DNA of 64,000 bases from Verrucomicrobia bacterium UBA1200 (GTDB lineage Bacteria > Verrucomicrobiota > Kiritimatiellia > RFP12 > UBA1067), in contig DBXY01000037.1 in assembly GCA_002309765.1 (NCBI GenBank), positions 51,440 to 115,439 of the forward strand, given 5' to 3'. Both the position numbers and the translations under genes were made by a program. The notes beneath the pieces were generated by a model, which worked only from the letters and a program-made list of their open reading frames with translations, was not told the DNA's origin and did no database searches. Every line of letters begins with the position of its first letter. Position 1 is the first letter of the stretch. Of the stretch, positions 51,701 through 60,642 are shown in pieces.

Positions 51701-54514
51701 ACTGCGTCCGTTGCCGGTGGCGTTGACATAAATGCCGGTGGACGAGTTGAAAAGATTGGCCGGATCGATAACCAGCGACAGCGTGTCGATGGAGTTGGTG
51801 AAGCCCGCCAAAAGCCGGTCTCGGTAGTTGGAGACGATGGTCTGGTTCATGCCGTACACCATCTTCTGGTTGTTAACCGATTGACTGGTGGGGAAACCGT
51901 TCGGAGGGTTGGAGTTTTGCACCAACACGTCATTAAGGAACAAATAGGTGGCGGAGGTGTCGATCTGCAAAATACTGTCCGCGTCCGGCACCGCCGCCCT
52001 CACGCAGGTGGTACGGCTGATAGTGATCGGCCCGGTGTAAAGCGTCGAAGCCGCAGAAGGCGAGGTTCCGTTGGTGGTGTAGTATATGGCCGCGCCGGGA
52101 TTATCGGCACAACTCAATTCCAACTGGAACGGCGCGGTCTTCCAACCGTGTGGCACCGAAAACGCCACTTCGCTAGTGGGCCCGCTCCGCCCTGCCCCGT
52201 TCTCCGCATTCGGGGTCGGCTTTTCATAATAAACCAATTCGCCGTCGTTATCATTCCACAACACCTCCGGCGCAAGCAGGAAGTCGGGATCGTCGGCACT
52301 GTTGTTGTAAGCGGTTATCTCTAAAATGTTTTCCCCGTTATGGACCAGAGAAACCGGAATGTCGAAATATTCGTACGCCAGCGCGGCGTCCACGCTTCGC
52401 TTCGCCGTCGGCACTGACGCGAATTCCACCCCGTTGAGTTTAGCGACAAATCCGTCGGCATAACGGATCCGCAGCAAAAACGAGTCTTTGGGCGCCGGCT
52501 CGCCGGCCATGTTGAACGTCCCGCGCCAATCCAGTGACGCGGTCTGGCCCAGCATTTCGTCAGCAACATTGACCGCGATATTGGCGTCCATCGCCCCGGC
52601 ATGCCTCACCCCGCTGGCGGCGGAACCAAGCAGATGGAAATCGTCCCGATCTTCCTCCCACTCTTTTTCGCCAGCCGCCACGCTCAGGTCCAATGCGGCA
52701 CCGCCGCCTTTCTCGAAAAAGACCAGCCGGAGATCGTACGCGCCAGCCTCGGGCAGACTGAACGTGCTGTGGGTTTGCGCGTAACTACGGGAATCGGTAT
52801 ATTCCCAAGTCCAGCTTTGGCCGCGACGCGACAGCGTAGCCGTAAAACCGTCGTCGCTCCCGCATGAGAACGTCCATAACCCGGCTTCGGGAATGAGCAC
52901 CGTGCCGGTCACCACCACCACAAAATTGTCGCCCGACACGCCGGGAAATGCGGTGTAGCTATAACCGGCGGTTGGGGAACCGTCATCATTAAAAGCGATG
53001 GTTTCGCACAAATTGATGGTCGGATTAGCCAACCAGTGCGCGGGATCCGCCAGCATCGACTCGGCAATTTCAGAATCCGTGACCGTGCTGTCCATCCGAT
53101 ACGCCGTCACCGTGAACCCGGAGTTCAAGGCCGACATACCGACCGGTCCGGAAGCATCCTGCCATTGTCCATCGCCGACACGATACTGCGCGTTGCCGTT
53201 CTCATTGAAAACCGTACGCTGTATTCCGCCCGACCCCACCGAAATGTCTTTGATCTGCTTGCCGAAGTCAATTTGCTGAATCTTTACGCCATCGGGACTG
53301 GCCAGAAACAGCGGTTCGCCGGATGACGACAGCCCGATTCTGGTGTATGCCTCGTTGGCGGCGAAGCTGTTGTAGTCCTTGTCCGCCCATACAATCTTGA
53401 AACTATGGGGGGGAATTACGCACGAACCCTGGATTTTCTCCCATTTGGTGATTTTCTTGTCCGGATTGTCGGACAAATACCAACCCGTCAAATCAATATC
53501 GAAATCGGCGTCGTTTTTCAGTTCCACCCAGTCTAATCCGGTGCCGCCGTTTCTAGTCGTCAGCGTATTGCCGTTCGACGCCATAATCTCGTTTATCGAA
53601 AGCACCTCCGCCGCCGAGGCCACCATCGGCCGGCCTTCCTCAGGCAACGTCATCGATTGATCAACCCTAAAATCCATGCCGGTGCCGTTCGACACATATC
53701 CGCCGGCGACCTTAAACGCGACCGAAACCAACGCGCCTTCCGGCACCTGGTAATTACCCTCGACGTTCGGTTCGACCGGCACCCCGGCCACCGTCACTTG
53801 GGATACGGTTAAATGATCCAGCACGGGAATCGTCAGCACCACCGACGGCACAATGTAATCCGACGCGCCGCTCAATTGGGACAACTCACCGGTCCCGACG
53901 CACTTAACCTTGGTGATGTTAAAAGAATCGTCGGTGCATATAATGTCCAACCAATCCCTGCCGTCCGCGGTAAGCTGAGTCCCCGCGACCGAATACGAAA
54001 TCTGCGGCGTACCACCGGTTTTTCGCATTTTAACGTCAATCTGAACTTCCTGGTTCAACACCGGAAGCGAACCCGACAACTTGACCCATCGGTTGGTCGC
54101 GCCAATCGTATCTTTGGCCCATCCGTAGTACGACAAACCGCCGCTTTCGCTACCCGTCACGGTTATCGCGCCCTTGGCGATATTACTGCATTGCGGCAGC
54201 GTCGAGAATGCGGCGGTGAAATTAACCCGCAACGACAACACCAATTCCCCGTCGTTAATCGGACGGGAAACTGCCGGCAAAAACACCAAAGGGTCTTGGA
54301 TCGATGATTCGATTTTCAACCTGCGGTTCCCGGCATCGCCCAACAAAGAGCCGCCGTAAGTTCCAAGCCACGTTCCGGTACCGACCACGATATGGTCGGA
54401 ACCGTCGGTCGGCCATTCCTCGTAACCGCCGATTCCCGCGTCAAACCACTCCAAGGCCGATGCACAGGTCGCAAAAACCAGAAAAAAGGAAAACAAAAAC
54501 ACGTTCTTTTTCAT
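48749..54514 (-). CDS. 1921-residue secreted CotH-kinase protein with lamin-tail, PA14-like and chitobiase-type domains
   Basis: Signal peptide MKKNVFLFSFFLVFATCASA at the ATG 54514; the frame is open 39 codons upstream. Domain order by rough residue: beta domain 25-200; lamin tail 300-405 (SINEIMASNG, DWVELKN, GWYLSD); PA14-like 520-615 (WTFSCGSDDGF); FN3/chitobiase C-terminal-type 785-850 (AIYYTTNGTSPS); CotH kinase fold 910-1290 (SFRFFFRSEYG, LFINGTYWGVYQTEERVD); second chitobiase-type 1370 (VYYTTDGSDPRLSGG); galactose-binding-like 1400-1590; second lamin tail 1635-1700; C-terminal domain. CotH proteins are atypical protein kinases; exported ones may phosphorylate surface proteins. No sorting signal was recognised at the C-terminus. 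A large surface protein is likely. Confidence 0.78.
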   Translation of the reverse strand: MKKNVFLFSFFLVFATCASALEWFDAGIGGYEEWPTDGSDHIVVGTGTWLGTYGGSLLGDAGNRRLKIESSIQDPLVFLPAVSRPINDGELVLSLRVNFTAAFSTLPQCSNIAKGAITVTGSESGGLSYYGWAKDTIGATNRWVKLSGSLPVLNQEVQIDVKMRKTGGTPQISYSVAGTQLTADGRDWLDIICTDDSFNITKVKCVGTGELSQLSGASDYIVPSVVLTIPVLDHLTVSQVTVAGVPVEPNVEGNYQVPEGALVSVAFKVAGGYVSNGTGMDFRVDQSMTLPEEGRPMVASAAEVLSINEIMASNGNTLTTRNGGTGLDWVELKNDADFDIDLTGWYLSDNPDKKITKWEKIQGSCVIPPHSFKIVWADKDYNSFAANEAYTRIGLSSSGEPLFLASPDGVKIQQIDFGKQIKDISVGSGGIQRTVFNENGNAQYRVGDGQWQDASGPVGMSALNSGFTVTAYRMDSTVTDSEIAESMLADPAHWLANPTINLCETIAFNDDGSPTAGYSYTAFPGVSGDNFVVVVTGTVLIPEAGLWTFSCGSDDGFTATLSRRGQSWTWEYTDSRSYAQTHSTFSLPEAGAYDLRLVFFEKGGGAALDLSVAAGEKEWEEDRDDFHLLGSAASGVRHAGAMDANIAVNVADEMLGQTASLDWRGTFNMAGEPAPKDSFLLRIRYADGFVAKLNGVEFASVPTAKRSVDAALAYEYFDIPVSLVHNGENILEITAYNNSADDPDFLLAPEVLWNDNDGELVYYEKPTPNAENGAGRSGPTSEVAFSVPHGWKTAPFQLELSCADNPGAAIYYTTNGTSPSAASTLYTGPITISRTTCVRAAVPDADSILQIDTSATYLFLNDVLVQNSNPPNGFPTSQSVNNQKMVYGMNQTIVSNYRDRLLAGFTNSIDTLSLVIDPANLFNSSTGIYVNATGNGRSWERKTMLELISPTNSAAEFSVPAGIRIRGAYSRGSSYPKHSFRFFFRSEYGMGKLDFPLFGDEGADSFDKVDLRTAQNYSWANGNNSFTFIEECFSRDSQRDMGEPYNRSRYYNLFINGTYWGVYQTEERVDGNYGESYFGGKSEDYDVVRTSQPGYVTGVVEGETKGWENFWDITVNQGYDASHSNNYRRVLGLNPDGTPNPAYPIYLDATNIMVHVLTSHFANDTDAPAAGTKANNMAALRNRYDGTNVVDGITKRGWVFNRHDAEHSMGANGKSATDNLMTYGTEVYNANFKTLANFNPMEMHYKLCDNAEYKLAFGDLIYRECVREGGAMTVAKASERFRKRMAELDDAVVCEAARWGGGSRTRDTWISACNARLSFISARTDVMVSQYRSVGWYPSINAPTAVNAGNATIPDKSVMERGEKVYLTGGTSGTVYYTTDGSDPRLSGGSVSESALTYTGGLPPVGYAEAFSKGSSWKYYDNGNEPGTDASGNSWKAVQFNDSGWSSGTGSFGFASSISFSTKLSRYVNHASSGTQVTTYYFRKSVTLPASAAKAASIKVTAYFDDGYILYVNGVEVGRSSLIPAGEVSYSTFTTGYINPADVEAEYAIPVGLLKAGTNVIAAEVHQANATSSDIAWDLAFSYPETGSVEGGLAVPAAGMRLRARVLSSTGEWSALEAVDIVDTVAPSDSDLAMGLRVAEVMSVSADNDGDGAEFIGLTNLLDAASLDLSGVRIAGAKSGSANTSLELVLPSGLSLPPAGSLVLTKALYWPDTKITNGKVDLRLSDAEGSLIQNAGVDSDWWDKACDGTGASFVAQQFGTSVTEQDQWRPSFVPPADNTGKDGIANAVAANDRVRVWLNSLWLTAAGRAAISSFSGSPDALTDCWLVNTVPESEPQIGLDIPWVTNESDSIRGSARLTVHGAEHPGPVNGVIRLYYSETVEGLSTSTNFIPLGAVFPLEDWIFNIPDGAGERFFRVKVEAE

Positions 54515-54699
54515 TATGGGAGATATTTTACCAAAAAACGGGGCAGTTTGTCCATTACATATCAATCTTCGACGACTATTTTTATTACAATGCGAATTGT
54601 GGGAAAATTGCACCTTGCCAGCGGCGGCCACAAATGGTAAAATTGCCTCGTTTTTTCATAGGGTTATTGTCTAAAACTGGAAACGATAAGGAGCGAGCT
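54515..54699. promoter_or_regulatory. Divergent intergenic region between the CotH protein and DUF1080 genes
   Basis: The two flanking genes are transcribed away from this 185-base AT-rich gap, so both promoters must lie within it. I could not single out convincing -35/-10 boxes. Right end: AAGGAG six bases before the GTG at 54700. Confidence 0.5.
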
Positions 54700-55485
54700 G
54701 TGAATCTGGAAAAAATCAAGTTGGTTTTCGCGGTTTTGGCGGTTGGGGCCGGTTCATTGGCGTTTGCCGCCGATTCGGCAAACACCCTTACCGAGCAGGA
54801 GCAGAAAGACGGATGGAAGTTGCTTTGGGACGGTAAAACCACCAACGGCTGGGTCAGCGCCGGTAACTGCAAGGCATTCCCTAAAAAGGGCTGGGTTATG
54901 AAAGACGGCGTGTTGACCGTCCTGCCGCGCCGCGCAATCAAAAACGGCAAATGGGTGGATCTGCCCAAAGAGCAAGCGGCTCTGGGCGGCGGCGGCGACA
55001 TTTGCACCGTCCGCGAATACACCGATTTCATGTTCAAGCTGGACTTCCAACTCACCGAGGCCGCTAACAGCGGCATCAAGTATTTCTACGTGCCAGGCGT
55101 GAACAAAAGCACCACCCTGGAATACCAGTTATTGGACAACGGCCATCCGGACGCTACGCACGGGCGTGACGGCAACCGCCGCATCGCCTCGCTTTACGAC
55201 CTGATTTCCGCCCACGCTGAAAAACTGCTCAAGCCCGCCGGCGAATGGAACACCGCCATGATCGTCTCCAAGGGCAATCACGTCGAACATTGGCTGAATG
55301 GGCAGAAGGTTTTGGAATACGAACGCGGCACGGAGACTTTCCGCGGCCTGGTCGCCAAATCCAAATACGCCACCTGGGGTACCGACGGCAACAAATGGGG
55401 CGAGCTTAAAAGCGGCCGCATTCTGCTGCAGGACCACGGCGACTCCACCGTCAGCTTCAGAAACATCAAGATCAAAGAACTGTAA
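54700..55485 (+). CDS. Secreted DUF1080 (3-keto-disaccharide hydrolase-like) protein
   Basis: 261 residues, starting GTG at 54700 after AAGGAG at six-base spacing; the signal peptide (LVFAVLAVGAGSLAFA) begins only here although the frame is open far upstream. A single DUF1080/concanavalin-like domain covers residues 35-261: GWKLLWDGKTTNGW, ANSGIKYFYV, EYQLLDNGHPDA, GEWNTAMIVSKGNHVEHWLNG (shortened: GEWNTAMIVSKGNHVEHW) and FRNIKIKEL. Members hydrolyse 3-keto-glycosides or bind sugars. It shares its ending with the esterase fusion at 44553. Glycosyltransferase genes follow after 26 bases. Confidence 0.78.
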   Translation: MNLEKIKLVFAVLAVGAGSLAFAADSANTLTEQEQKDGWKLLWDGKTTNGWVSAGNCKAFPKKGWVMKDGVLTVLPRRAIKNGKWVDLPKEQAALGGGGDICTVREYTDFMFKLDFQLTEAANSGIKYFYVPGVNKSTTLEYQLLDNGHPDATHGRDGNRRIASLYDLISAHAEKLLKPAGEWNTAMIVSKGNHVEHWLNGQKVLEYERGTETFRGLVAKSKYATWGTDGNKWGELKSGRILLQDHGDSTVSFRNIKIKEL

Positions 55486-55511
55486 CGCATTTGGGCGGCG
55501 CGGGTTCGCAG

Positions 55512-56663
55512 ATGAAAATTTTGCAGATTCTCCCCAGTCTTGAGATGGGTGGCGTCGAGCGCGGCACGGTTGAGGTGGCGCGGGCGTTGAAATCTGCCGG
55601 CATCGAAAACGCGGTGGCCAGTTCCGGCGGCCCGATGGTCGCGGAGCTGGAGGCGATCGGGGTGCCGCATTTCCAACTGCCGGTCCAGTCCAAGAACCCG
55701 TTCACCGTGTGGCGAAACATCGGTCGAATCGCCGAGCTGGCGCGGCGGGAGAAATTCACGCTTTTGCACGTGCGTTCCCGAGCCCCGGCGTGGAGCGTTT
55801 ATTACGCCTCCCGACGAACCGGCATCCCGATGCTCGCCACCTATCACGGCGTTTACGGAACCAGTCCGGCCTGGCTGAAGATTCCATATAACCGGATCAT
55901 GACCAAGGGGATTAAGGTGATTGCCGTTTCCGACCACGTCAAACGGCACATTATCGAAACCTACGGGGTGCCGGAAAGCAAAATTGTCCGCATCCATCGC
56001 GGGGCAGACATTAATCTGTTCCGCCCGTCGGCGGAAACTTCAGCCCGGGCCGCCGCGCTGAAAGCGCAATTGGGCTTTGCCGCCAGCTTGCCCGTGGTGA
56101 CTCTGCCGGGACGGCTTACCCGTTGGAAAGGGCAAACCGTGCTGCTTCAGGCGTTGCAACAAATGCGTAACCAAACGCTGGGTGTGCTGTTCGTCGGTTC
56201 CGATCAGGGGCGGTCGGAATACACCGCAGAACTGAAAGCGCTGGCCGCAAAGCTTCCGCCGTCCGTGCAGGTGGTGTTCCTTTCGCGGTCTGACGACATG
56301 CCGGCCGTTTACGCGCTCAGCGCGGTGGTGGCGAACTGCTCGACCGATCCCGAGGCGTTCGGACGTACCATACCCGAAGCCCAGGCAATGGGGGTAATCA
56401 CGGTCGGAACCAGCCACGGGGGAGCTTGCGAGACCATCCGCCACGGGATAACGGGGTTCTTGACCCCGCCGGGCGACGCGGCTGCGCTCGCCCACGCTTT
56501 GGATGACATCTTGGAACTTCCGGAAACGGCGGCAGCCGCCATCCGTGACGCGTCCATCGCTTCGGTGCGGGAGAATTTCTCCACCGAGAAAATGTGCGCC
56601 GCCACGCTGGCGGTTTACCGGGATTTATCCGGCAACTCCGCAACGAGGCCAACCGATGAGTGA
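55512..56663 (+). CDS. GT4-family glycosyltransferase
   Basis: 383 residues. A GT-B fold retaining transferase: N-terminal KILQILPSLEMGGVERGTVEVA, the linker HGVYGTSPAW, and C-terminal donor-binding domain with RLTRWKGQ, then DPEAFGRTIPEAQAMG, the E-x7-E motif typical of GT4. It probably adds a sugar to lipopolysaccharide core or surface glycan on the cytoplasmic face of the inner membrane. The ATG at 55512 matches the family start. Its end overlaps the next gene by eight bases. Confidence 0.85.
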   Translation: MKILQILPSLEMGGVERGTVEVARALKSAGIENAVASSGGPMVAELEAIGVPHFQLPVQSKNPFTVWRNIGRIAELARREKFTLLHVRSRAPAWSVYYASRRTGIPMLATYHGVYGTSPAWLKIPYNRIMTKGIKVIAVSDHVKRHIIETYGVPESKIVRIHRGADINLFRPSAETSARAAALKAQLGFAASLPVVTLPGRLTRWKGQTVLLQALQQMRNQTLGVLFVGSDQGRSEYTAELKALAAKLPPSVQVVFLSRSDDMPAVYALSAVVANCSTDPEAFGRTIPEAQAMGVITVGTSHGGACETIRHGITGFLTPPGDAAALAHALDDILELPETAAAAIRDASIASVRENFSTEKMCAATLAVYRDLSGNSATRPTDE

Positions 56664-57447
56664 CGATAAGGTTAACGTGCTTTGCCTGAAATGGGGCACC
56701 CGCTATCCGGCGTATTACGTCAACCGGCTGTACGCTGGGGTGAAGCGTAATTTGAAACGGCCGTTCCGTTTTGTGTGCGTCACCAACGATTCCCGCGAAG
56801 GCATCAACCCGGAAGTCGAATGCGTACCGTTTATCCCCGACCCGCACGTCTTCGACCGTAAATGGCCGAATATTTTTTCAAAACTCACGCTGTTCAAAAA
56901 AGGTTTCGCCGGACTCTCCGGCCCCACCTTGTGTCTGGACGTCGATCTGCTGGTGACCGGCGGTTTGGACGAGTTCTTCGATTACCGCCCCGGCGATTTT
57001 TGCATCATCCACAACTGGATTGAGTGTTACAAAAGGGTGTTCCGCAAAATCCCTAACATTGGAAACTCTTCGTGTTTCCGCTTCGAAGCGGGAACCGACG
57101 CTTCCGATGGGGTTTACCGGTATTTTCTGCGGGAAATCGAAAAAGCCGAATTAAAACCGCAGTTTTCCAAAGGTTCGCAAAAACTGCAAACGCGGGCAAT
57201 GTTTGAGAATGGCAAGGTGTCATGGTGGCCTGACGAATGGGTAACCTCTTTCAAACGCCAGTGTATTCCGGCGTTTCCGCTCAATCTGATTCTCCCCCCG
57301 AAGTTTCGCAAAGGCAGCCGTATCATCGCATTCCACGGGCATCCCAATGTGCCGGAAGCCATTAACGGTTATCGCGGCAAAGGAATCCCCGCCCACCTAT
57401 CCAGCCGCCCGGCGCCGTGGGTGAAAGAACTATGGGAACTGGTTTAA
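56656..57447 (+). CDS. GT-A type glycosyltransferase of the envelope-glycan locus
   Basis: 263 residues from the ATG at 56656, which overlaps the GT4 gene by eight bases. The start VNVLCLKWGTRYPAYYVNRL, followed by FRFVCVTNDS and the metal-binding LCLDVDLLV (DxD near 95-97), is the pattern of a conserved group of GT-A glycosyltransferases found in polysaccharide loci of many bacteria. Acceptor and donor are unknown. The pair with GT4 suggests lipopolysaccharide or capsule work. Convergent with the phosphatase gene 18 bases away. Confidence 0.7.
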   Translation: MSDDKVNVLCLKWGTRYPAYYVNRLYAGVKRNLKRPFRFVCVTNDSREGINPEVECVPFIPDPHVFDRKWPNIFSKLTLFKKGFAGLSGPTLCLDVDLLVTGGLDEFFDYRPGDFCIIHNWIECYKRVFRKIPNIGNSSCFRFEAGTDASDGVYRYFLREIEKAELKPQFSKGSQKLQTRAMFENGKVSWWPDEWVTSFKRQCIPAFPLNLILPPKFRKGSRIIAFHGHPNVPEAINGYRGKGIPAHLSSRPAPWVKELWELV

Positions 57448-57465
57448 CTTGGCCGACTTGACGGC

Positions 57466-57921
57466 TCAACCGTTATTTTCGGTCAAAGCCGCCAAAAGCG
57501 CGGAACAGCCTTTCACCACGTCATTGTAGGTTGCGTCAAAATTTCCGGTGTACCACGGGTCGGCGATATCCCTGCTTTCGCCGGCGTACTCTAATAGCGA
57601 ATGTATTTTAGCCCGGTCCGCGGGACGAACCAACCGTCGCAAATCGGAAATGTTGTACCAGTCCATTCCGATCAGCAAATCGTACTCCGATGCTTTGTCG
57701 GGAGTCAACAGCCATGCCGACCGGCGGGTAAACGGGATCCCCATTTCGCGAAGTTTCTCGCGGGTGCCGCGGTGGATGTCGCTGCCGATTTCATCGGTGT
57801 GCAATGCGGCGGATTCCACCTCGATATCCGTTCGTCCGGCTTTTGAAAGCAGATGTTTCATCACAAACTCCGCCATCGGGCTGCGGCAAATGTTTCCGTG
57901 GCATAAAAACAGGAGTTTCAT
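57466..57921 (-). CDS. Low-molecular-weight protein-tyrosine phosphatase
   Basis: 151 residues. The phosphate-binding loop CHGNICRS (Cys7, Arg13, Ser14) starts the protein and the general acid is in ADPWYTGNF (Asp121). In bacteria such enzymes (Wzb, Etp type) often dephosphorylate the tyrosine kinase that controls polysaccharide export, consistent with the glycosyltransferases that converge on it; no such kinase is in the window. The ATG at 57921 fits the family; five codons more are open upstream. Confidence 0.9.
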   Translation of the reverse strand: MKLLFLCHGNICRSPMAEFVMKHLLSKAGRTDIEVESAALHTDEIGSDIHRGTREKLREMGIPFTRRSAWLLTPDKASEYDLLIGMDWYNISDLRRLVRPADRAKIHSLLEYAGESRDIADPWYTGNFDATYNDVVKGCSALLAALTENNG

Positions 57922-57944
57922 ATATGGGCCTTTCAAACCAATGT

Positions 57945-58586
57945 TCAGCCGTTACGGCCAGTCAATAATTCGGCCAGCTGGCCGAAGCTGTCGATCGCGG
58001 CATCATACCGCAAACCGCCCGGATGCCCAAGCCCGAAGTTGCAGAAACAGCAACGGATACCCGCCGCCGCGCCGGCGGCGAGGTCGGTGTGGTTGTCGCC
58101 GACCATCCAATCCGCGCTAGACAACGCGGTCCCGCATTTTTGGGCAGCGAGCAGCAGGGGATCCGAATGCGGTTTGTTGCGTTCGCAATCACCGCCGCCT
58201 ACCACCGCGCCGAAAAACTCCGCTATCCCCAATCCTGCCAGAATCTGTTCGGCCAAATCGCGGTTTTTGTTGGTGGCTACCGCCATTAACCATCCGCCGT
58301 CGCGCAACCGCGCCAACGTCTCCGCCACTTGGGGGTAAAGCCTGGTCCGGTTCAGATAGCAAGCCCGGTAATTCTCCACCTGCATTTTTACCAACTGCTC
58401 CAAAGGCAGCGGGAGTTCAGGAATCGACCGCGAGACCAGTTTACCGATACCGTCGCCGATATAGGAGATGATTTCATCCTCCGGTTTCGGGGTCAATCCC
58501 AACGACCGGCGGGTGGCGTTAATCGCATCCGCCAAATCGCCGCCGGAATCGAACAAAGTCCCGTCCGCGTCAAATATCGCCAGCAC
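57945..58586 (-). CDS. gph: HAD phosphatase, phosphoglycolate phosphatase type
   Basis: 213 residues starting at GTG 58586, where AAGGAGG lies five bases upstream and the family motif I (IFDADGTLFDS, Asp6 and Asp8) begins; longer upstream starts would add unrelated residues. The lysine of motif III is in ERNKPHSDP and motif IV is MVGDNHTDLAAGAAAG. It dephosphorylates 2-phosphoglycolate or related phosphates. Its start overlaps the antiporter gene by 17 bases. Confidence 0.85.
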   Translation of the reverse strand: MLAIFDADGTLFDSGGDLADAINATRRSLGLTPKPEDEIISYIGDGIGKLVSRSIPELPLPLEQLVKMQVENYRACYLNRTRLYPQVAETLARLRDGGWLMAVATNKNRDLAEQILAGLGIAEFFGAVVGGGDCERNKPHSDPLLLAAQKCGTALSSADWMVGDNHTDLAAGAAAGIRCCFCNFGLGHPGGLRYDAAIDSFGQLAELLTGRNG

Positions 58587-60636
58587 TTCCGCCTCCTTCC
58601 GCGTTGCCAGAACGCTTGCGGTGCTGGGACAGAAATTCGCCGGCCTTGGCGATTTGCGCGTCATCGCCCAACAAAAGCACCCGGTCGTTGGCGAAAAGCA
58701 GTTCGTCCGCGTTGGGATTGACTAGGCAACCGCTTCCGCGCTCGATCCCGATCACACTCGCACCGAATCGGTTGCGCAACTTCAAATCCATCAGCGACCG
58801 CCCCACCACATAAGCGTCCGGCGGGATAATCACCCGCTCGGTATGGATATCAAGCAGTTCGGCGGCGGAATCGTTGGAAGGTTTTTCAACCTCGGCGGTA
58901 AGAACGTTTCGCAACGTCATCAGCGATCTGGCCCCGATGCGCCGAATGTGCTTAATGCCCACAAAGGCGATTATCAGCATCAGGAGACTGATAATCCGTC
59001 GTTCCCAAGGCCGGGTCGGCATAATAGACGCGCTTAACATGGCGGACTCCAAAAACGCCAGAATCATCGCCACCGCCACGACGAAAAACCCGGTGAAACG
59101 GCGGAAAGCCTGCGCCCACATGGTGTCGCGCAGTTTCTCGGCGATCACCATATCCGCCAAAATAACCCCCAAGGAGCGGCTGCGGAAAAAGATGAACACC
59201 AAACACGGCAGAGTAAACAGGCAAGCCAACACCCACAGCAAGGTCCGCTTGTAATCGTCAACCCAGGGCGATAACGGGCGGAAATCAAGTTTGGACAGCA
59301 TTCCCGCAGAGATGAAAATGATGCCGACGATCAGCAGCAGCATAAAAATCAGCAAAAAATGCAGCCGCATTTTACGGGTGTTTTCCGGGCGGGAAGGGAC
59401 GTTTCGGAAACGCTGCACCCAATTTTCATAAGTAGTCAACGCTTTGATAAATCGTTTCGGCAGCACTTTCATCAGCCAGTCCGCCAACGGATCGGACGCC
59501 CGCATCAACAGCGGGTTCAGCAAAGTGGTTAACAGAGAAACCCCGATCGCCACCTGATACAAAGAATCGTCCGCGACCTTCATGCTTATGCCGATCAACG
59601 CCACCATATACGCGAATTCGCCGATTTGGGCCAACCCCATACCGGTTTGCAGCGCGTTTTTGAAATCCTGTCCGGTGAGTATCGCGCCAAGGGTGCAGTT
59701 GAAACTTTTTCCCACCACCACCAATGCCGTCAAACCCAATATCACCGGCAGCAGATTCCAGATGGAATGGCAGTTGACCATCATGCCGACGGTGACAAAG
59801 AAAATCGCGCTGAACACCGTGCGCAACGGAAAAAACAACCGTTCTATCCGCCGTCCGGCATCGGCCTCGGCGGTAACGGTGCCGATAAGGAACGCGCCCA
59901 GCGCCAAGCTGAAATTAAGTCGGGCCGCCACCAGCGAGACAAAGAAGCAAATTCCCAGCAGGGTCATCAGAAGCGAATCGTCATCCCTCAAACGGGCCAC
60001 GGCGTTAAGTGAACGGGGTACCGCCAAGATGCCGAACACCACCACCGCCACGAGGAACAGCGTCAACCCGCCCATGCTTTTGCAAATGCCGCCGAAATCC
60101 AAACCGCCGGAAACCGCAAAGCCCGTAAGTAAGGCGATCAACCCGATGCAGAAAATATCCTCGACAATGGTAATCCCGAAAATATAGCGGGTAAAACCGC
60201 GTCCGCCCCACCCCAAGTCATTGATGGTTTTGGCGAGCAACGTGGTAGCAGAATCGCTGATGGCGGCGCCAAGAAAAAGCGACTGGGTGTCCCCCCACCC
60301 CAGAATACGGGTGCCGACAAAATGCCCCGCCCACATCATCATCGCCATGTCGAGCATCGCGGTGGGAGCCGCCACCCGCCCCACTTTGCGGAGTTTACGC
60401 AGATTAAACTCCATGCCGAGCGCGAACATCAGGAACACCACGCCCAGTTGTCCGAGCACATCGATGCTTTGCGAATTCAGGATGAACGATCCGCCAAAAG
60501 AATGCGGTCCCAGCAACACCCCTACCGCGATGTAGCCGATAACCTTGGGCCAGCCGAACCGGGTAAACACGGCGGAAACCAGGCCGACCATGGTCAGCAT
60601 TACCGCCAAATCCTGAATTAACGTCTGCGTTTCCAT
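58570..60636 (-). CDS. CPA2 cation:proton antiporter with C-terminal TrkA-C (RCK) domain
   Basis: 688 residues. The first 390 residues form the CPA2/KefB-type transporter with about 12 helices (GYIAVGVLLGPHSFGG, MFALGMEFNLRKLRK, the AISDSATTLLAKT helix with the transport Asp, and GLAQIGEFAYMVALIG). A second block of four to five helices follows (about 428-565), then a TrkA-C domain (about 600-672, VVGRSLMDLKLRNRFGASVIGI) that binds a ligand. There is no TrkA-N domain, so gating is not by NAD(H). The protein exports K+ or Na+ in exchange for protons. It sits between the NeuD-like gene (6 bases) and gph. Confidence 0.85.
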   Translation of the reverse strand: METQTLIQDLAVMLTMVGLVSAVFTRFGWPKVIGYIAVGVLLGPHSFGGSFILNSQSIDVLGQLGVVFLMFALGMEFNLRKLRKVGRVAAPTAMLDMAMMMWAGHFVGTRILGWGDTQSLFLGAAISDSATTLLAKTINDLGWGGRGFTRYIFGITIVEDIFCIGLIALLTGFAVSGGLDFGGICKSMGGLTLFLVAVVVFGILAVPRSLNAVARLRDDDSLLMTLLGICFFVSLVAARLNFSLALGAFLIGTVTAEADAGRRIERLFFPLRTVFSAIFFVTVGMMVNCHSIWNLLPVILGLTALVVVGKSFNCTLGAILTGQDFKNALQTGMGLAQIGEFAYMVALIGISMKVADDSLYQVAIGVSLLTTLLNPLLMRASDPLADWLMKVLPKRFIKALTTYENWVQRFRNVPSRPENTRKMRLHFLLIFMLLLIVGIIFISAGMLSKLDFRPLSPWVDDYKRTLLWVLACLFTLPCLVFIFFRSRSLGVILADMVIAEKLRDTMWAQAFRRFTGFFVVAVAMILAFLESAMLSASIMPTRPWERRIISLLMLIIAFVGIKHIRRIGARSLMTLRNVLTAEVEKPSNDSAAELLDIHTERVIIPPDAYVVGRSLMDLKLRNRFGASVIGIERGSGCLVNPNADELLFANDRVLLLGDDAQIAKAGEFLSQHRKRSGNAEGGGSAGDI

Positions 60637-60642
60637 TGCCGG

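Noticed and set aside
54304..54699. N-terminal extension of the DUF1080 protein by 132 codons
   Set aside because: The extension is antisense to the start of the CotH protein gene, and a signal peptide with AAGGAG begins only at the GTG 54700.
56503..56655. N-terminal extension of the second glycosyltransferase
   Set aside because: The 51 extra codons lie inside the GT4 gene in another frame and read as Arg/Pro-rich noise; the family N-terminus starts at 56656.
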